DNA of 64,000 nt, taken from the NCBI RefSeq assembly GCF_003992055.1, contig NZ_RQVD01000001.1:124001-188000 (forward strand), written 5' to 3'. This DNA comes from Veillonella sp. CHU740. GTDB lineage: Bacteria > Bacillota > Negativicutes > Veillonellales > Veillonellaceae. Every line of letters begins with the position of its first letter. Position 1 is the stretch's first letter. The notes below the pieces were generated by a model. It was not told the origin of the DNA. It did no database searches and saw nothing but the letters and a program-made list of their open reading frames with translations. Positions 25,393 to 34,435 of the stretch are shown one piece after another. Both the position numbers and the translations under genes were made by a program.

Positions 25393-26495
25393 TATTTGCC
25401 TAGCACATACCCTCTAATTTGTTTTGGCAAAGAACCTAATAATTTTGTCAATCCAAATGACAATATAACTGCACTGATATACATGACAATGACGGTCATA
25501 GCCGTATATCCTAGCCCTGCTATTTGTAGAACTTTATCGAATGCTATTAGTACAAACGGATGCACTAAATAAATTCCATACGATGCATCTCCTAATTCTG
25601 TCCAAAAGGTCTCCACTACATCACTCATGGATGACACTGTAAAGGCCCACACAAAGAAGACACAACCCATGGCTGTATATACCAAACCTTGTGGACTTAA
25701 TTGATGGACTGTGTAGATAGCCTCTAACCGAGTATATCCCCACTCTGCCATTACATAGTAATAAGATCCTAGCATAGCCACTAAAGATACGATAAATCCC
25801 ACTGTGATAGCAAATCCATGAGCATCAATCCATTCTAACATGGCGTCGAATTTCTCAGCTAATAAACCACCTAATAGGAATATCCACACATAAAATCCTA
25901 CAAAATAATTAAGGCGCATGCTAAAGATGTACTGCAACCATTCTTGTGAAAATTGCACAGAACCTGCCATATAAGAGGACCAATAATTCACTGCCATTTG
26001 CACAAAAAATAATATAGTCATCAACAATATTGGGGCTTTCAGTATAGACCGCAGTGCCCATCGCCATAGTGGCATCAAGGCATAGAACCAAAGTAATATG
26101 ACTAAGAAGTACAGATGATACATACCATTTCCAAAGAGTAAACTTAACCCTAACACATGTGGCATCAATCCCCACGCACTATGAGCTACACTCGCATTAT
26201 ATGCCGTGTATAGTATGGTCCATACAATGTATGGATAGAGCACCACCTGTATACGCCGACGTAAAAAATCAGCGTAGGAAAATTCATCCTCCACCGATGT
26301 ATGATACAACAATCCAAAGGCAGATAAAAAGAAAAATGCAGGCACAGTAAATCGAGATACGATTTCTAATAGGCCCAATAGATGTATGTTAATATGAGGG
26401 TTGCTAAGTGCATAGGACCCTACATGAATCCCAATCACCCCTAGCATACAAAGCCCGCGCATATAGGTAATCGCAGGTACAGCCGGTTTTCTCAT
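25392..26495 (-). CDS. Membrane acyltransferase 3 family protein (OafA/WecH-like)
   Basis: 367 residues with about ten membrane segments. The N-terminal RGLCMLGVIGIHVGSYA carries the family His (motif G..I...H), and VPAFFFLSAFGLLY and YGIYLVHPFVLI are typical of the fold. These proteins O-acetylate or succinylate cell-surface sugars from inside the membrane; the substrate is unknown. Follows the DUF4127 gene after its terminator. Its stop codon lies at the border of repeat copy A. Confidence 0.85.
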   Translation of the reverse strand: MRKPAVPAITYMRGLCMLGVIGIHVGSYALSNPHINIHLLGLLEIVSRFTVPAFFFLSAFGLLYHTSVEDEFSYADFLRRRIQVVLYPYIVWTILYTAYNASVAHSAWGLMPHVLGLSLLFGNGMYHLYFLVILLWFYALMPLWRWALRSILKAPILLMTILFFVQMAVNYWSSYMAGSVQFSQEWLQYIFSMRLNYFVGFYVWIFLLGGLLAEKFDAMLEWIDAHGFAITVGFIVSLVAMLGSYYYVMAEWGYTRLEAIYTVHQLSPQGLVYTAMGCVFFVWAFTVSSMSDVVETFWTELGDASYGIYLVHPFVLIAFDKVLQIAGLGYTAMTVIVMYISAVILSFGLTKLLGSLPKQIRGYVLGK

Positions 26496-26502
26496 AGAAC
26501 CT

Positions 26503-26531
26503 CCAAAAAAAGAGGGGCTAGGTCCCTCTCT
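26503..26531 (-). terminator. Intrinsic terminator after the DUF4127 gene
   Basis: AGAGGG and CCCTCT stem with a 7-base loop and a run of seven T on the minus strand. Confidence 0.75.
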
Positions 26532-26545
26532 ATCTTTACTATATG

Positions 26546-28291
26546 TTATGTACTCGCTTTTGCCGTTGATCCAGCATCTGCCTTCGCTTGTTTCTCAGCG
26601 TTAGCCTTAGCTTCTGCTGCCGCTTTAGCTTCCGCTTCTGCCTTGGCTTTTGCTTCCGCTTCTGCTCGTTCAGCAGCTTCTCGTTGCAAGCGCAATTCTT
26701 TTTGCAATGGCGCTACTGGTTCACGATAGACAGTAATATCTGTTTCAAACAGGCGTTTCCAAGGGAATCGAGCCGATACAGTACGAGGGTCTATTTTTAA
26801 ATAGGTAGCTGCAAAGTCTTGTACTCGTTCTCCTAGATAACTTTCTAAGGTATCATTCAATGTACCTGTATATTTCACATTATCTGTGCGAATTCTATCC
26901 TGCATGCGATACACATCTTTACGGATATTAGCTTGGTATGCCCAATTGTCTAAATATTGTTGAGTCAACATATTACGATGTTCTTGTTCACCCATATGGA
27001 CGCCTAGAATACCTTGCGCAATGGCGTATCCAATCGTATTACTTGCTGTATTCCAACCATTATAAGCGCTCAATTTATAGAGCAAGTCTCGTTGATACAA
27101 TCCATACACCAATGTATTATCTGATCCATTTGAGTACGAAATATCTGCAATGCTCACTGGCACACCTTGATTCAAGGATGCTTGAATATGGTCTAAGAAC
27201 TCATTCGTTCTTCTAGAAATCATTGGAAAGTTTTCAAAAGCTTCCGATTCACCTGTCACCACACCGAGCGGCGTGTTGACTGCCAACAACACTGTCGGTT
27301 TTCCTTTGGCTTTCATCGTGCCCCCAACGGCCTCTACATGTTCAGCAATAGTTTTTTCTACTTTTTGGTCTTCATAATGTGGTACCGTATCTCCGCCACC
27401 ACCTAGTGGATACATGACTTCAAAGGTTGGTTGCAAATGATTTCTATCGACGTGATCCCGAGCAATCAACAGCAACCCTAATTGATCCGCCCCTGGGAAA
27501 CTTCCATATTGTTTCGGTGAAAGTCCCTTACTATGCTTTTGCAAATATCGACCTTCCATAGCCGATTGGGATAAATTACTAGTATCATCATGCCCCAACG
27601 CAAAATACGTAAAGACACCTTTTTTTGTGATATCGATTAATTCACGATTCACCGTCATATTTTTTTGACGTCGCTGGAACCAATCTTGTAAAAATTCAAC
27701 AGGTACTGTCGCTTGTAGGGTGAACAATTCTTTTTGTTCATCTATCGTCAACGGTTGACTATCCATTTTGTCTTGTAACGCTGCAATGCGGAATATAGTT
27801 GGACCATATTGATCATAATAGGATGGTTCCACACCGCCTCCACTAGCTCTAGGAGAGCGCATCACCGTACCAAATGCATAAATTGGTATATTAGGATATT
27901 TCGCATGTAAATCTTCAATATGATGCACTCGATATGTCAATGTATGCATATCTATATGGTGCTTTCTGGAATCTACTAAGCCCCCATAAATTAATGTGTC
28001 AGTGCTCAATACCAACACATCTGCTTTGCTAGCATTCTCATCGACCCACTTCCATATCGCCTCTGCATTTCCCTGAAAGTTACGACCAGAAATAAAATAC
28101 TCTGGTGGAGTCAAAACTGTGTATCCTGCATCTTGTGCTGTTGCCACCGTATAGGCTAAGCTCACTGGCCTGTCATCTTGTGGCACATATAATACCGTCG
28201 TAGCCTCTGCTACAGATATACTACTCAATACAGCGGTTGCCAATGCAGTCGCTGCCATAGCGAACTGACGTCGCCATTTATGTAAATTCAT
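26546..28291 (-). CDS. Secreted DUF4127 family protein
   Basis: 581 residues from the ATG at 28291 (GGAG nine bases upstream; a GTG one codon earlier is also possible). A signal peptide covers about residues 1-30 (KWRRQF then an Ala-rich hydrophobic run ending VAEA). DUF4127 features: VLYVPQDDRPVSLAYTVATA, DVLVLSTDTLIYGGLVDSRK, RSPRASGGGVEPSYYDQYG, GHDDTSNLS and PGADQLGLLL. The family is common in Firmicutes and of unknown function; the conserved DDRP and GGLVDSR suggest an enzyme acting outside the membrane. The last ~50 residues are an Ala/Lys/Glu repeat tail that may form a helix. Confidence 0.88.
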   Translation of the reverse strand: MNLHKWRRQFAMAATALATAVLSSISVAEATTVLYVPQDDRPVSLAYTVATAQDAGYTVLTPPEYFISGRNFQGNAEAIWKWVDENASKADVLVLSTDTLIYGGLVDSRKHHIDMHTLTYRVHHIEDLHAKYPNIPIYAFGTVMRSPRASGGGVEPSYYDQYGPTIFRIAALQDKMDSQPLTIDEQKELFTLQATVPVEFLQDWFQRRQKNMTVNRELIDITKKGVFTYFALGHDDTSNLSQSAMEGRYLQKHSKGLSPKQYGSFPGADQLGLLLIARDHVDRNHLQPTFEVMYPLGGGGDTVPHYEDQKVEKTIAEHVEAVGGTMKAKGKPTVLLAVNTPLGVVTGESEAFENFPMISRRTNEFLDHIQASLNQGVPVSIADISYSNGSDNTLVYGLYQRDLLYKLSAYNGWNTASNTIGYAIAQGILGVHMGEQEHRNMLTQQYLDNWAYQANIRKDVYRMQDRIRTDNVKYTGTLNDTLESYLGERVQDFAATYLKIDPRTVSARFPWKRLFETDITVYREPVAPLQKELRLQREAAERAEAEAKAKAEAEAKAAAEAKANAEKQAKADAGSTAKAST

Positions 28292-28332
28292 CACGTATTT
28301 CTCCCGTGTATAACACTATAAAAACTCTTATT

Positions 28333-28362
28333 ATTATATCGCTAGAATATCCTCTATGACAA
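28333..28362 (-). promoter_or_regulatory. Promoter of the DUF4127 gene
   Basis: TTGTCA (28357-28362) and TATAAT (28333-28338), spacer 18, minus strand. Confidence 0.6.
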
Positions 28363-28396
28363 CTCTATATCATCACATATAACAACAGAAGCTATA

Positions 28397-29071
28397 TCAA
28401 TCATTCGTGTAGTTATCACTTCGTCTTGTATCTGATCTATGTTTCCGCTCAATACGAGGCAAATTCCAATGATATTCCATAGCTACCATTCGAATAGTAA
28501 ATACGATACCAAATGTAATATAGGCTGCTACAATTTGATGATTACTTTCATAAAGATAAAAGTAAGAAATACTTCCTAATAATGCTGGCAACGCATAGAC
28601 TTCTTCTTTCAATACACTAGGCGTACGATGTGCCAAGATATCGCGAATGATACCTCCCCCCACAGCGGTAACAACGCCAAGAATCACTGCCAATACCAAG
28701 TTATGAGGATTCGTGGCAATCCCTACACTAGCCCCAGTAATAGTAAACGAAGCCAGCCCTAAGGCATCTGCAGTAAGATATATTTTTGTCATTCCTTTAC
28801 TTTCAAGATACCGATTCCAACCATATCGATACATCATAAATACAATGCCTACAGTAACCAATGTAATAGAAATGTACAACCCTGTTTGTAACGACGTTGG
28901 AGGAATACGCCCTACTAGCACATCACGAACAATCCCACCACCAATAGCCGTCACCAATGCTAGGATTAATATACCAAAAATATCCATACGCCTCTGAATA
29001 CCAAGCAAAGCCCCCGATATAGCAAACGCAATCGTGCCGATCACATCAAATAATAGCCATAAAACATCCAT
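28397..29071 (-). CDS. TRIC cation channel family protein (UPF0126/YadS-like)
   Basis: 224 residues from the ATG at 29071 (GAGGAGG six bases upstream). Seven membrane segments in two homologous halves, each with the family motif: TAIGGGIVRDVLVGRIPP in the first half and TAVGGGIIRDILAHRTPS in the second. Prokaryotic TRIC homologues form trimeric monovalent cation channels; some relatives have been linked to glycine uptake, so the role here is open. Single gene. Confidence 0.9.
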   Translation of the reverse strand: MDVLWLLFDVIGTIAFAISGALLGIQRRMDIFGILILALVTAIGGGIVRDVLVGRIPPTSLQTGLYISITLVTVGIVFMMYRYGWNRYLESKGMTKIYLTADALGLASFTITGASVGIATNPHNLVLAVILGVVTAVGGGIIRDILAHRTPSVLKEEVYALPALLGSISYFYLYESNHQIVAAYITFGIVFTIRMVAMEYHWNLPRIERKHRSDTRRSDNYTND

Positions 29072-29145
29072 ACAATGCCTCCTCATATGGATTTAGTATA
29101 CCATTCTTCACAGGAAGATTCTATACAAAATAAAACATAAAAAGC

Positions 29146-29174
29146 AAAAAGGACGGTTGCACCCGTCCTTTTTT
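29146..29174 (-). terminator. Terminator of tRNA-Ser
   Basis: GGACGG and CCGTCC stem with T-runs on both sides (TTTT on the minus strand, TTTTTT on the plus strand), so it may stop transcription from either direction. Confidence 0.75.
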
Positions 29175-29280
29175 GTTTACCCTATAATGGGGACTATAAC
29201 TTTTATTGAGTTAATTATATACCATCTTGCCACAAAATACAATAAAAGCGCCTATGCAATGCATAAACGCTTTTAAAATC

Positions 29281-29371
29281 TGGCGGAGAGAGAGGGATTT
29301 GAACCCTCGGTACGGTATCACCGCACACATGATTTCCAATCATGCTCCTTAAGCCGCTCGGACACCTCTCC
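29281..29371 (-). tRNA. tRNA-Ser (anticodon GGA)
   Basis: The minus strand folds into a class II tRNA of 91 bases: acceptor stem GGAGAGG with TCTCTCC, discriminator G, encoded CCA at 29281-29283, a D-arm with GAGCGGCTTAAGG, anticodon stem CATGA/TCATG around TTGGAAA (anticodon GGA, reads UCC/UCU), a long variable arm with GTGCGGTG...CACCGTACC-like pairing, and a T-arm with GGGTTCAAATCCC. Confidence 0.97.
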
Positions 29372-29387
29372 AAGTGAATACTTAATA

Positions 29388-29416
29388 AGTATAAACTATA
29401 CAGCATATTTCGTCAA
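29388..29416 (-). promoter_or_regulatory. Promoter of tRNA-Ser
   Basis: TTGACG (29411-29416) and TATACT (29388-29393), spacer 17, minus strand, 17 bases upstream of the mature 5' end. Confidence 0.7.
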
Positions 29417-29449
29417 GCACTTTTTCCACCAGAAAATGCAGTTACAATT

Positions 29450-29756
29450 TGCAACCTTCTTCCCCGTGAGGAACGCAGTCATGAGTAGCAGCCTTGTAGC
29501 GGACCTTACTACATAAATCACACAAACACAAAAGACCGTAACATGCTCCTGAACAAACCTACCGTAGGATCAGTTTGAGAAGGAGTTTGTTACGGTCTTC
29601 CTTTGCTCTACGTAGTTAAAACCGCTACAAGCTGAATAGCATAACAAGAAACGACCCTACCGATAGGATCAGTTTGTGGAGGAATATGTCGTGCTCTTCC
29701 CTTTATCATATTCAGTTATATACGCCATAGGCTGCATAGCATAGCAAGAGACGACT
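29450..29756. repeat. Dispersed repeat module, copy B
   Basis: Homologous over about 310 bases to 25079-25392 in the same order: GAGGAACGCAGT, GAGTAGCAGCCTTGTAGC, the long hairpin AAGACCGTAACATGCTCC with GGAGTTTGTTACGGTCTT around CCTACCGTAGG, a second CCTACCGATAGGATCAG block, GTGGAGGAATATGTCGTGC, and TGCATAGCATAGCAAGAGACGAC. It ends at the stop codon of mntP (29756-29758), exactly as copy A ends at the acyltransferase stop. Confidence 0.85.
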
Positions 29757-30319
29757 TAGCGAGGCAAATACCCCAAATGCTGCATCAATATTTTCACTCC
29801 AATGATGATTAATATTACCCCACCAGCCATTTCTGCTCGCTCTCGAAAGGCTTTCATCATGTGATATCCACTGAATATACCTACTAAACAAACAAAGAAA
29901 GTAATGACTCCAATAGTGAGAGAAGCAAAATAGACATCTACATGTAGCAATGCAATCGTCACGCCCACCGCCAAGGCATCGATACTTGTTGCTACTGACA
30001 GTGCTAACATTTCTTTCCAATCTACAGTCGTTGTATCTTCCTCTTCATCACTGAGAGAAGTACGAATCATATTAATCCCTAAATAGCCTAAAGTAATAAA
30101 GATCACCCAATGATCCCATTCATCGAAATTCTGCGAAAATTGAGCACCTACGATAGCCCCAATAATCGGCATCACACATTGAAAGGCACCGAATAAAAAT
30201 GCTAATGTTGTTTTCTTATAGATAGAATCTTCTTTCATCTGCGTGGATTTACAAATAGAAACAGCAAAGGCATCCATAGCCAAGCCAAAAGATAAAATTA
30301 AAATTTCTAGGTACGACAC
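29756..30319 (-). CDS. mntP: Manganese efflux pump MntP
   Basis: 187 residues from the GTG at 30319, chosen because GGAGG lies six bases upstream and it gives the family's length and start (LEILILSFGLAMDAFAVSIC); the open frame runs on to 30436 over a terminator. Six membrane segments in two halves, each with the family aspartate motif: GLAMDAFAVSICKS and SVATSIDALAVGVTIALL. MntP exports Mn(II) and is often switched on by manganese. It follows the RNase G gene, separated by a terminator hairpin. Confidence 0.92.
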   Translation of the reverse strand: MSYLEILILSFGLAMDAFAVSICKSTQMKEDSIYKKTTLAFLFGAFQCVMPIIGAIVGAQFSQNFDEWDHWVIFITLGYLGINMIRTSLSDEEEDTTTVDWKEMLALSVATSIDALAVGVTIALLHVDVYFASLTIGVITFFVCLVGIFSGYHMMKAFRERAEMAGGVILIIIGVKILMQHLGYLPR

Positions 30320-30328
30320 AAGAAGCCT

Positions 30329-30365
30329 CCAAAAAAGCAAAAGTGCCTGGAACCCCAAGCACTTA
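30329..30365 (-). terminator. Terminator between rng and mntP
   Basis: AAGTGCTTGG and CCAGGCACTT pair (one G-U) with a GGTT loop; TTTTGCTTTTTT follows on the minus strand. It lies 10 bases before the mntP start codon and may end the rng transcript or act as an mntP attenuator. Confidence 0.75.
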
Positions 30366-30425
30366 ATGAATACAAAATCATGTCTTCCCCAAGACAAAAT
30401 TTCTTTCTTACTACTTATTTTCTTA

Positions 30426-31844
30426 TTATACATCACCTAAGGCCAATAGGGAATAGGCTTCTAATCCCATTGTGGAATCATTTTCAATCTGTATAGTTCG
30501 TTGTAATTCCCTATGCAATGACTCTAACACTGGTTTTGTAAAGAATAGGCCTACATCTGGATGAACCACAATGGCTACATCTGTTTTTAATCGACCAAAT
30601 CGATATAATTCTCGTAAGCGTCGTATAATCTGTAAGTACACTGTTTCTCCTTTTAATACATGCCCTGTCCCACCACAAGAAGAACAAGTATCAAAGAGAA
30701 TGGACGGGATACTTTGGCGTTCCCGTTTTCTAGTAATCTCTAGTAACCCCAGAGAGGTCATACCACATACAACAGTTTTAATCGGATCTTTCTTAACCAA
30801 TCGATTCATCAATTGGACTAACTCTTCCACATCAGGTTTTGGCATATCGATAAAGTCGCAGATAATGATACCGCCTAAATTACGCAAACGTAATTGCCGG
30901 GCAATCATATGAGCCGCTTCTAGGTTCACTCGTTTCGCCACTTCACCAACTTTTTCATTCTTACCGCTATAATGCGCAGAGTTTACATCAATGACCGTCA
31001 ATGCTTCCGTTTGATCAATTTGCAAAGAACCCCCAGATGGCAAGTCAATACGATGGTTTAGCAACGCATCGATTTGTTCCTCTATTCCATGCGTTTTAAA
31101 GATATCTTCTTTTTGATTCCACAGAGTAATATCTATAGTGTTACCAAATCGCCCAGCACCCAACAGTCGTTGTAACTCTTCATAGGCGGACATATCATCC
31201 ACCATGATAGCATCTACGGTCGGTCCCATATAATCTCGAATGACACGATACCAAAGATTTGCATCTCCATAAATTTCCGTCTTATTTTGTGCTACTTTAT
31301 ATCGCTTTTGTAGATGTTCCCATGTCTGATGTAAATAGGCCATATCATTGGCAATCTCTTCTTGCGATGCATCCATGGCGGCAGTCCGCAAAATAAACCC
31401 TACACCCTTTTCTAAGTACGGTTGTGCCATATCTTTCAAAGATTGACGTAGCTCTGGGTCTGTAATCTTTTTCGATATATGAATTTGCTTATCTTCTGGC
31501 AACAATACCATATAATGTCCTGCTAAGCTTACATCCGTAGTCACTCGTGCACTCTTACCAAGCATAGCATCTTTCACCACCTGCACCATGAGAACTTCGC
31601 CCACATGGACCTTTTTTTGTTTCCCATGTTCTTGCAGATTCAGATACACATTTTGACCAATGCCAATGTCAAGAAAGGCTGCACTCATACCTGGCAAGAC
31701 ATTTTTTACAACACCTTTGTAAATATGATTCACACGATTCGACAACTGTGGTCGTTCATATATAATTTGTTGCAACGCTCCTGTCTCATCCACAATGGCA
31801 AGACGCGTTTCCTCCTGCATTACATTGGCATATAATCGGTTCAT
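30426..31844 (-). CDS. rng: Ribonuclease G (Rne/Rng family)
   Basis: 472 residues, the length of RNase G. S1-type RNA-binding domain at about 36-125 (HIYKGVVKNVLPGMSAAFLD, QNVYLNLQEHG), then the RNase H-like and DNase I-like catalytic part with ALTVIDVNSAHYSG and GGIIICDFIDMPK, which carry the two catalytic aspartates, and a zinc-link motif CSSCGGTGHV. Endonuclease for rRNA and mRNA 5'-monophosphate ends. Follows the two radical SAM-associated genes, a common arrangement in Firmicutes (where rplU usually comes next; here rplU is 16 kb away). Confidence 0.95.
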   Translation of the reverse strand: MNRLYANVMQEETRLAIVDETGALQQIIYERPQLSNRVNHIYKGVVKNVLPGMSAAFLDIGIGQNVYLNLQEHGKQKKVHVGEVLMVQVVKDAMLGKSARVTTDVSLAGHYMVLLPEDKQIHISKKITDPELRQSLKDMAQPYLEKGVGFILRTAAMDASQEEIANDMAYLHQTWEHLQKRYKVAQNKTEIYGDANLWYRVIRDYMGPTVDAIMVDDMSAYEELQRLLGAGRFGNTIDITLWNQKEDIFKTHGIEEQIDALLNHRIDLPSGGSLQIDQTEALTVIDVNSAHYSGKNEKVGEVAKRVNLEAAHMIARQLRLRNLGGIIICDFIDMPKPDVEELVQLMNRLVKKDPIKTVVCGMTSLGLLEITRKRERQSIPSILFDTCSSCGGTGHVLKGETVYLQIIRRLRELYRFGRLKTDVAIVVHPDVGLFFTKPVLESLHRELQRTIQIENDSTMGLEAYSLLALGDV

Positions 31845-31853
31845 AGTATCTCC

Positions 31854-32546
31854 TTATTCCACTTCTAAAGGCGTAATACACGTACCCTCTGTTTCAATCA
31901 AAATGGCTTCACGATGGATAGAATAACTATCTGTTACAGGCCAACCATATTGGTCTTTTCCCAATTTCCACATATCGCCAGGCTTCATGGTCCCCTCAGG
32001 GTACACACCAATCGCCATGCGAATGGTCACCATATCGCCGTCTACCTTTGCCGCCAATGGTTCTTTAATAAAATGCTTTACATCAATGGTTCTTGTCTTT
32101 TTCGGCGTTACTTTTTCATATAACACTTCTACTGCACTATTAAAAGGCTCCAACAACTGATCCCAGTTGGCATCTGCTTTCGCAGGACCTGTCACTTCAT
32201 AGACTGCATAATTGCAGATAGCCATCATCTTTTTCACTTTGTCCGGCATGAAACGACCCTCTAACACTTCTAGCCCTTTTGGTGCAGCCTGTGAAAGTCG
32301 ATCCATCAATTCCTCCAAGGAGCCTTCTTCTAAAACATCCATATCACAATATTCAGCGCTAGCTGTAATACCCAAGGCAAGAGCAGAAGAAAAGCTAATT
32401 TTCATATGTGGATTGAATCCTTCAGAATAGGCCATTTTAATGCCACTACGGCGAATCATACGCTCAATAGCTGAGGCATAATCTAAATGGGATAAGAATC
32501 GAAGTTCTTCTCCCTTATGTAAGGCCAAACGTAACTTTCTCAACAC
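31854..32546 (-). CDS. TIGR03936/DUF2344 family radical SAM-associated protein
   Basis: 230 residues from a GTG at 32546 (GGAGGG five bases upstream), giving the usual start LRKLRLALHKGEELRFLSHL. Conserved family stretch: IERMIRRSGIKMAYSEGFNP followed by HMKISFSSALALGI. The family is almost always encoded next to, or fused to, the TIGR03960 radical SAM protein and probably works with it; the reaction is not established. Its start overlaps the end of the radical SAM gene by 32 bases. Confidence 0.88.
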   Translation of the reverse strand: MLRKLRLALHKGEELRFLSHLDYASAIERMIRRSGIKMAYSEGFNPHMKISFSSALALGITASAEYCDMDVLEEGSLEELMDRLSQAAPKGLEVLEGRFMPDKVKKMMAICNYAVYEVTGPAKADANWDQLLEPFNSAVEVLYEKVTPKKTRTIDVKHFIKEPLAAKVDGDMVTIRMAIGVYPEGTMKPGDMWKLGKDQYGWPVTDSYSIHREAILIETEGTCITPLEVE

Positions 32547-34398
32547 GTCCACCCTCCTTATAATCAATAATTGGTGTGCCTAACTCTGGGCAAGCATTAC
32601 AGCCATTGCAAGGTTTACGACGGCAATCCCATGTCAACGTACCCTCTACAGCACGCTCCCATTCACGTTGTAAAAAGGCTTTACTTACCGTGTCATCAAT
32701 GTGTTCCCATGGCAATGCCTCTTCAAAACTACGGTCACGGCGCGCATAATAATCTGGATCAATATTTGTATCTTTGAAAGCTTGCATCCAAGTATCGTAT
32801 TTAAAATACTCTGTCCAGCCATCAAACTTACAACCGTTTTTCCAAGCTTCGATGACAGAGGGAGCCAATCGTCTGTCACCACGAGCAAAGATAGCCTCTA
32901 AATAACCTGTATGCCCATCATGGTAATGGTAAGAGATATTGCGATTATTGATGAGGGATTTTAAATATCGTTGCTTCCGGTGAATTTCCTCCACATCTTG
33001 CTGACCATACCATTGGTATGGAGAATGTGTTTTAGGAACAAAGAAAGAACAACTCACTGTGACCTTACCATTGCGTTTGCCTGTAATATCACGGTGTAAA
33101 TCTAACACTTTATATGCTAAATCAGCAATGCCTGCTACGTCTTCATCCGTTTCCGTCGGTAAGCCCATCATGAAATAGAGCTTTACTGTATTCCATCCAG
33201 ATTTAAAAGCATTTTCACAAGCAGCCATTAAATCTTCTTCGCTAACCCCTTTGTTGATGACATCACGCATACGTTGCGACCCCGCTTCAGGGGCAAAGGT
33301 TAAGCCACTTTTACGAACTTGTTGTACCTTTTTAGCAATATCAATAGAGAATGCATCAATACGCAAAGACGGCAAGCTAACACTCACTTGTTTGTCTTTA
33401 AACTCTTCCATCAACATATCTACTAACTCTGGTAATTTAGAATAGTCTGCCGAGCTAAGAGACATTAAAGAAATTTCGTTATATCCTGTATTGGCGATAA
33501 TATCTTTTGCCATCTGCAACAATCGTTCCGGCGTTCTTTCACGAACAGGACGATATAACATACCAGCTTGGCAAAAACGACAGCCTCGTAAACAACCACG
33601 GAACAATTCCAACACAGCCCGATCATGGACTACGTCTAAATACGGCACAATCGGCGCTGTTGGATAGTAGGAGTTTTCTACATCTTCGACGATGCGCTTT
33701 TTGACTACTGACGGAGCTTCTTCTGCCAATACTTGCAACCCTTTAAAATGGCCTTCCTCTGTATATTCTGGCTGGTATAAAGCCGGTACATAGGTACCTT
33801 CAATTAAGACTGCCTTACGCAAGAAGGCCTCTTTGCCACCTGGGAACCCTTTTGCTTTTTCTGTCTTAAATAGTTCTACAAATTCCACTAGCCATTCTTC
33901 AGATTCACCGATAGACACAATATCAAAGAAATCTGCTATCGGTTCAATATTATAGACACAAGGTCCCCCTGCTAAGAGCAATGGGAAAGACATATCTCGA
34001 TCTTTGCTATAGAACGGAATATCTGCCATATCCAACATATTTAAAATATTGGTATAGCTCATCTCATATTGCAATGTAAAGCCTAACAAGTCGAATTCAC
34101 GAATTGGTGTTTTTGTTTCCAAGGAGAATAAAGGAATCTTACGATCTCGCATTTCCTGTTCCATATCATGCCAAGGCGCAAAGACACGTTCTGCCGCCAC
34201 ATCTTCTCGCTCATTCAACAAACCATATAAAATCTTTATCCCTAAATGGCTCATACTGACTTCATATACATCAGGAAAGGCTAATGCCATTGTTACATCC
34301 ACTGTACTGTGGTCTTTCACAATGCTATTCCATTCTCCACCCGTATAGCGAGCCGGTTTTTCCACATGTTGTAACCATGATGGATCTAAGTGAATCAT
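32515..34398 (-). CDS. TIGR03960 family B12-binding-domain-like radical SAM protein
   Basis: 627 residues. The N-terminal part resembles a B12-binding domain (VTMALAFPDVYEVSMSHLGI), then the radical SAM core with the cluster cysteines in LFRGCLRGCRFCQAG and SADYSKLPELV, and a C-terminal cysteine-rich end, CRRKPCNGCNACPELG, that may hold another metal cluster. Substrate unknown; it belongs to the conserved pair with TIGR03936 upstream of rng. Lies 38 bases after rodA. Confidence 0.92.
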   Translation of the reverse strand: MIHLDPSWLQHVEKPARYTGGEWNSIVKDHSTVDVTMALAFPDVYEVSMSHLGIKILYGLLNEREDVAAERVFAPWHDMEQEMRDRKIPLFSLETKTPIREFDLLGFTLQYEMSYTNILNMLDMADIPFYSKDRDMSFPLLLAGGPCVYNIEPIADFFDIVSIGESEEWLVEFVELFKTEKAKGFPGGKEAFLRKAVLIEGTYVPALYQPEYTEEGHFKGLQVLAEEAPSVVKKRIVEDVENSYYPTAPIVPYLDVVHDRAVLELFRGCLRGCRFCQAGMLYRPVRERTPERLLQMAKDIIANTGYNEISLMSLSSADYSKLPELVDMLMEEFKDKQVSVSLPSLRIDAFSIDIAKKVQQVRKSGLTFAPEAGSQRMRDVINKGVSEEDLMAACENAFKSGWNTVKLYFMMGLPTETDEDVAGIADLAYKVLDLHRDITGKRNGKVTVSCSFFVPKTHSPYQWYGQQDVEEIHRKQRYLKSLINNRNISYHYHDGHTGYLEAIFARGDRRLAPSVIEAWKNGCKFDGWTEYFKYDTWMQAFKDTNIDPDYYARRDRSFEEALPWEHIDDTVSKAFLQREWERAVEGTLTWDCRRKPCNGCNACPELGTPIIDYKEGGRVEKVTFGLT

Positions 34399-34435
34399 AC
34401 AACCTCACAAGAGGCACAAGCCTCATTTCTAATAA

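Noticed and set aside
29215-29406. A 63-codon minus-strand open frame
   Set aside because: It lies over the tRNA-Ser gene and its promoter; the open frame is a by-product of the tRNA sequence.
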